Positions 5,280 through 7,502 of a stretch of DNA of 7,502 nucleotides are shown here, in pieces. Positions within the stretch are counted from its first letter, which is position 1; every line of letters starts with the position of its first letter. The stretch is from assembly GCF_949298305.1 (NCBI RefSeq), contig NZ_CASFWU010000137.1:1-7502 (forward strand). Reading direction: 5' to 3'. Below the pieces are notes generated by a model. The model was given only the letters and a program-made list of their open reading frames with translations. It was not told the DNA's origin and ran no database searches. The position numbers were made by a program, and so were the translations under genes. This DNA is from an uncultured Bacteroides sp. Lineage in GTDB: Bacteria > Bacteroidota > Bacteroidia > Bacteroidales > Bacteroidaceae.

Positions 5280-7502
5280 CTATTCCCTCTTCACCACCTC
5301 CGCCGGGTTCTCGTTCGCCGCCCGCCACACGCGCCAGCCGATGCACAGGGCTACCAGCAATGCCATGCCGAGGAAGATGACGGCATAGAGCCACCAACTG
5401 AGAGGCGTTTGTTCCACATAACTCTCCAGCCAGCGCTTCATCAGCACATAGCCCACAGGGAAGGCCACTGCGGCGGCTGCGGCGAGCAGCAACAAGTATT
5501 CGCGGGCAAAGAGGCCGAGGATGTCGCCCACCCGTGCCCCGTTCACCTTGCGGATGGCCACCTCCTTGCGGCGGCGTTCGCAGCTCAGGGTTATCATGGA
5601 GAAGATACCGAAAGCAGATACCAGGATGCAGACGGTGGAGACAAAGGCCAGCAGACGGAGAAGCAGATGTTCCGACTGTAAGTACTCTTGATACAAGTCC
5701 TCAGTACGTTCCAAGTCGTAACGTTGCAGTCCATGTTTCTGTGACAACAGCTCCAAGTCTTTCTGTAGTTCTTTATAGTATCCGTCTTGATATTTGATGA
5801 GAATCCGTCCGTTATGAGAATCCATGAATCCCATTGCTGCCATTTCCTCTTTCCATCCCAAACCATTTTCACCAATAAACAATATGGGTTGGACAGGCAT
5901 TGTGGGCGCATTGATATGGAAATCCTTCAACAGCCCTACGATTTCCAATGTCTTTCCCTTTACCGTAAGATGTTTGCCTACTGGTTGGCGTATGCCCATC
6001 ATACGTGCTGCCGTTTCATTGATAACGGCATAGCGCTTGTCGGTTGGCGTCATCATGTGTCCTTCCAGCAACTTCATACCATAAAAGCCGGTAAAGGCGT
6101 CACTTTCCTGCGGCATCACCATTTGTATGGGGTTTTCATCCGGGCGACGTCCGTCCCAGTCTGTTACCTCACCCCGCATAATTGCTGGCTGTGCGAGAAG
6201 GCTCCAATGATTGTCTATAGTCTGAGTAACGTAGGAAAGACGAGCTATGTCATCTCGCAAGGCTGCTATATCTTTAAAGATGTTTTCTGTGTTGTTCATC
6301 CTTACTACCAGGAGCGAGGCTATGTTTTTTCGTTCCCATCCCAAGTCTGTATTGGACAAGTAATATAATTGTTTCATCAGTACAGCTGTCACGAATACGA
6401 AAAAGATACTGACGCTCATCTGCAAGCCTATACTGAACGGATGGAAGAAACGACGCCCGTTTTGACTGATATTTCGAATGCGGATAATGAACGGCAGCAG
6501 CATTAGCCAAGATAATAGTAGCACCGGCAGGAAAAAAGAAAAGGCTTCCTGATAGACCGTCCCACTGATGCCTGACATACTTCGGAAAGAGGGTAAGATG
6601 ATTTCTACCAATACCATCCCTAACAATCCGGCAAACAGTACCAGTGCTGTATATTCTGTACCGAAAAGCAGGAATAGACTTCTACGGGAAGAACCATTGA
6701 CGCGGCGAAGCTGTATCTCACGGTTGCGTATCCTCATGCGTACTGCGAACAACGATAAATAGTTGAACAAGGTGACAATGATTACCAGTCCTCCGATTGT
6801 GGAGAACATTAGCAGGTACGTGAATCTGACTGTCTGCTCCGTATTGATTTTTGAACAACGGTATTTCGTTAATGGCATCCATTGTATATCTTTAAAGGGA
6901 AAGGTTTCCTTTCCGTCCTTTATTTGTCGAAACGCTTCCAGCTTACGGCTTAGTGTCTCTATATCTGCATCTTCCCGTAAGCGGATGAGGAGCGGATTGC
7001 CAGAACTGGCGAAATATTTGTTCCCTTCGCTTGTCCAGTAATCAAAGGTTAAATTGCTGTGAGGTAGTGCAGAGATGATAGTCCCAACAGTCACTTTTCG
7101 GAATAGTCTTAATTCTTTTCCTATGACATCAGTTGTACCATATAGACGCAAAGCTGTTTCTTCTGTTATTGCTATTTTCCGGTCATTATGTAGAAAATCT
7201 GTATCACCCGATAAGACCTTAATACCAAACAAATTCATGAAAGTGGTGTCTGCTACCAGGCCAGTCACTTTGATGGGTACTTGTCCTTCAACCTCCAACT
7301 CTCGATTCTTTGTTCGGCTGATACCACACACGGTTTCTACTTCTGGGAAATTCTCTTTTAGCAGGGGGATAACGTCTGTTGTCTGCAAATCATATCCACC
7401 CGTGTGTGTTGTACTGATTCGATAGGCCAAATAGATTCGGTCTGCGCCTTCATGGTAGTTGTCGTAACTCAGTTCATAACGCATCCACATGGCTGACAAG
7501 GC
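5280..7502 (-). CDS. FtsX/MacB-type ABC transporter permease, permease A (5'-partial)
   Basis: Inner-membrane permease half of an ABC transporter of the MacB/FtsX (type VII) class. The frame stays open to the window edge, so 740 codons are visible. Alignment of the first residues (ALSAMWMRYELSYDNY) with permease B suggests about 30 residues are missing. Numbering from the edge: remnant of TM1 at 1-6; periplasmic MacB_PCD-like domain ~8-225; TM2-TM4 ~226-252, 282-302, 320-341, with the cytoplasmic coupling motif NREIQLRRVNGSSR between TM2 and TM3; TM5 ~355-377; second periplasmic domain with the family signatures VINETAARMMG and VGLLKDFHI; TM6-TM8 ~612-637, 667-687, 703-722, with KEVAIRKVNGAR between TM6 and TM7. 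It ends in NPAEVVKRE. The stop codon lies one base from a REP-like palindrome. G+C content rises sharply over the last ~100 codons. Family assignment is firm; the substrate is unknown. Confidence 0.93.
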   Translation of the reverse strand, partial: ALSAMWMRYELSYDNYHEGADRIYLAYRISTTHTGGYDLQTTDVIPLLKENFPEVETVCGISRTKNRELEVEGQVPIKVTGLVADTTFMNLFGIKVLSGDTDFLHNDRKIAITEETALRLYGTTDVIGKELRLFRKVTVGTIISALPHSNLTFDYWTSEGNKYFASSGNPLLIRLREDADIETLSRKLEAFRQIKDGKETFPFKDIQWMPLTKYRCSKINTEQTVRFTYLLMFSTIGGLVIIVTLFNYLSLFAVRMRIRNREIQLRRVNGSSRRSLFLLFGTEYTALVLFAGLLGMVLVEIILPSFRSMSGISGTVYQEAFSFFLPVLLLSWLMLLPFIIRIRNISQNGRRFFHPFSIGLQMSVSIFFVFVTAVLMKQLYYLSNTDLGWERKNIASLLVVRMNNTENIFKDIAALRDDIARLSYVTQTIDNHWSLLAQPAIMRGEVTDWDGRRPDENPIQMVMPQESDAFTGFYGMKLLEGHMMTPTDKRYAVINETAARMMGIRQPVGKHLTVKGKTLEIVGLLKDFHINAPTMPVQPILFIGENGLGWKEEMAAMGFMDSHNGRILIKYQDGYYKELQKDLELLSQKHGLQRYDLERTEDLYQEYLQSEHLLLRLLAFVSTVCILVSAFGIFSMITLSCERRRKEVAIRKVNGARVGDILGLFAREYLLLLAAAAAVAFPVGYVLMKRWLESYVEQTPLSWWLYAVIFLGMALLVALCIGWRVWRAANENPAEVVKRE

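Noticed and set aside
5594..5911. 105-codon minus-strand frame inside permease A
   Set aside because: It is in a different frame from the clearly conserved permease and shows no hydrophobic segments or motifs of its own.

Overview
The window reads almost entirely on the minus strand. It holds three tandem paralogous genes for large FtsX/MacB-type permease proteins of about 770-800 residues, each with two copies of a periplasmic MacB_PCD-like domain followed by an FtsX domain. The long double-domain architecture, the C-terminal NPAEV(I/V)KRE signature in two of them, and the short GC-rich palindromic repeats between genes all suggest a member of the Bacteroidota, probably Bacteroidales. I cannot name the species. 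Base composition is uneven. Hand-counted 60-base lines give 65-70% G+C inside the two downstream genes, 33-50% in the 5' part of the upstream gene, and about 25% in one intergenic tract.

In transcription order (right to left) the layout is as follows. (1) 7502-5280 is permease A, lacking its first ~30 residues at the window edge but otherwise intact. (2) 5279-5098 is an intergenic block with two inverted copies of a 35-bp REP-like palindrome bracketing an AT-rich tract of 14-bp tandem repeats. (3) 5097-2689 is permease B, intact, 802 residues. (4) 2688-2455 is a second intergenic block carrying a striking helically spaced array of TGCA tetranucleotides (nine perfect, two degenerate, every 11-12 bp). 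(5) 2454-102 is permease C, whose coding sequence is broken by two single-base deletions, one just before the first membrane segment and one just before the last membrane block. When both are corrected it is a normal 784-residue family member. (6) 101-1 holds a third palindrome plus an AT-rich tract, homologous to the module after permease A.

Proteins of this type sit in the inner membrane and normally pair with a separate cytoplasmic LolD/MacB-like ATPase, often with a periplasmic adaptor, to do mechanical work on lipoproteins, peptides or antibiotics. No ATPase, adaptor or regulator lies in the window, so the substrate cannot be inferred. I found no RNA genes, CRISPR arrays or insertion sequences with a transposase.

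The most unusual items are the phased TGCA array between permeases B and C, the REP-like elements that touch gene ends with a fixed polarity, the abrupt composition break inside permease A, and the double frameshift in permease C.
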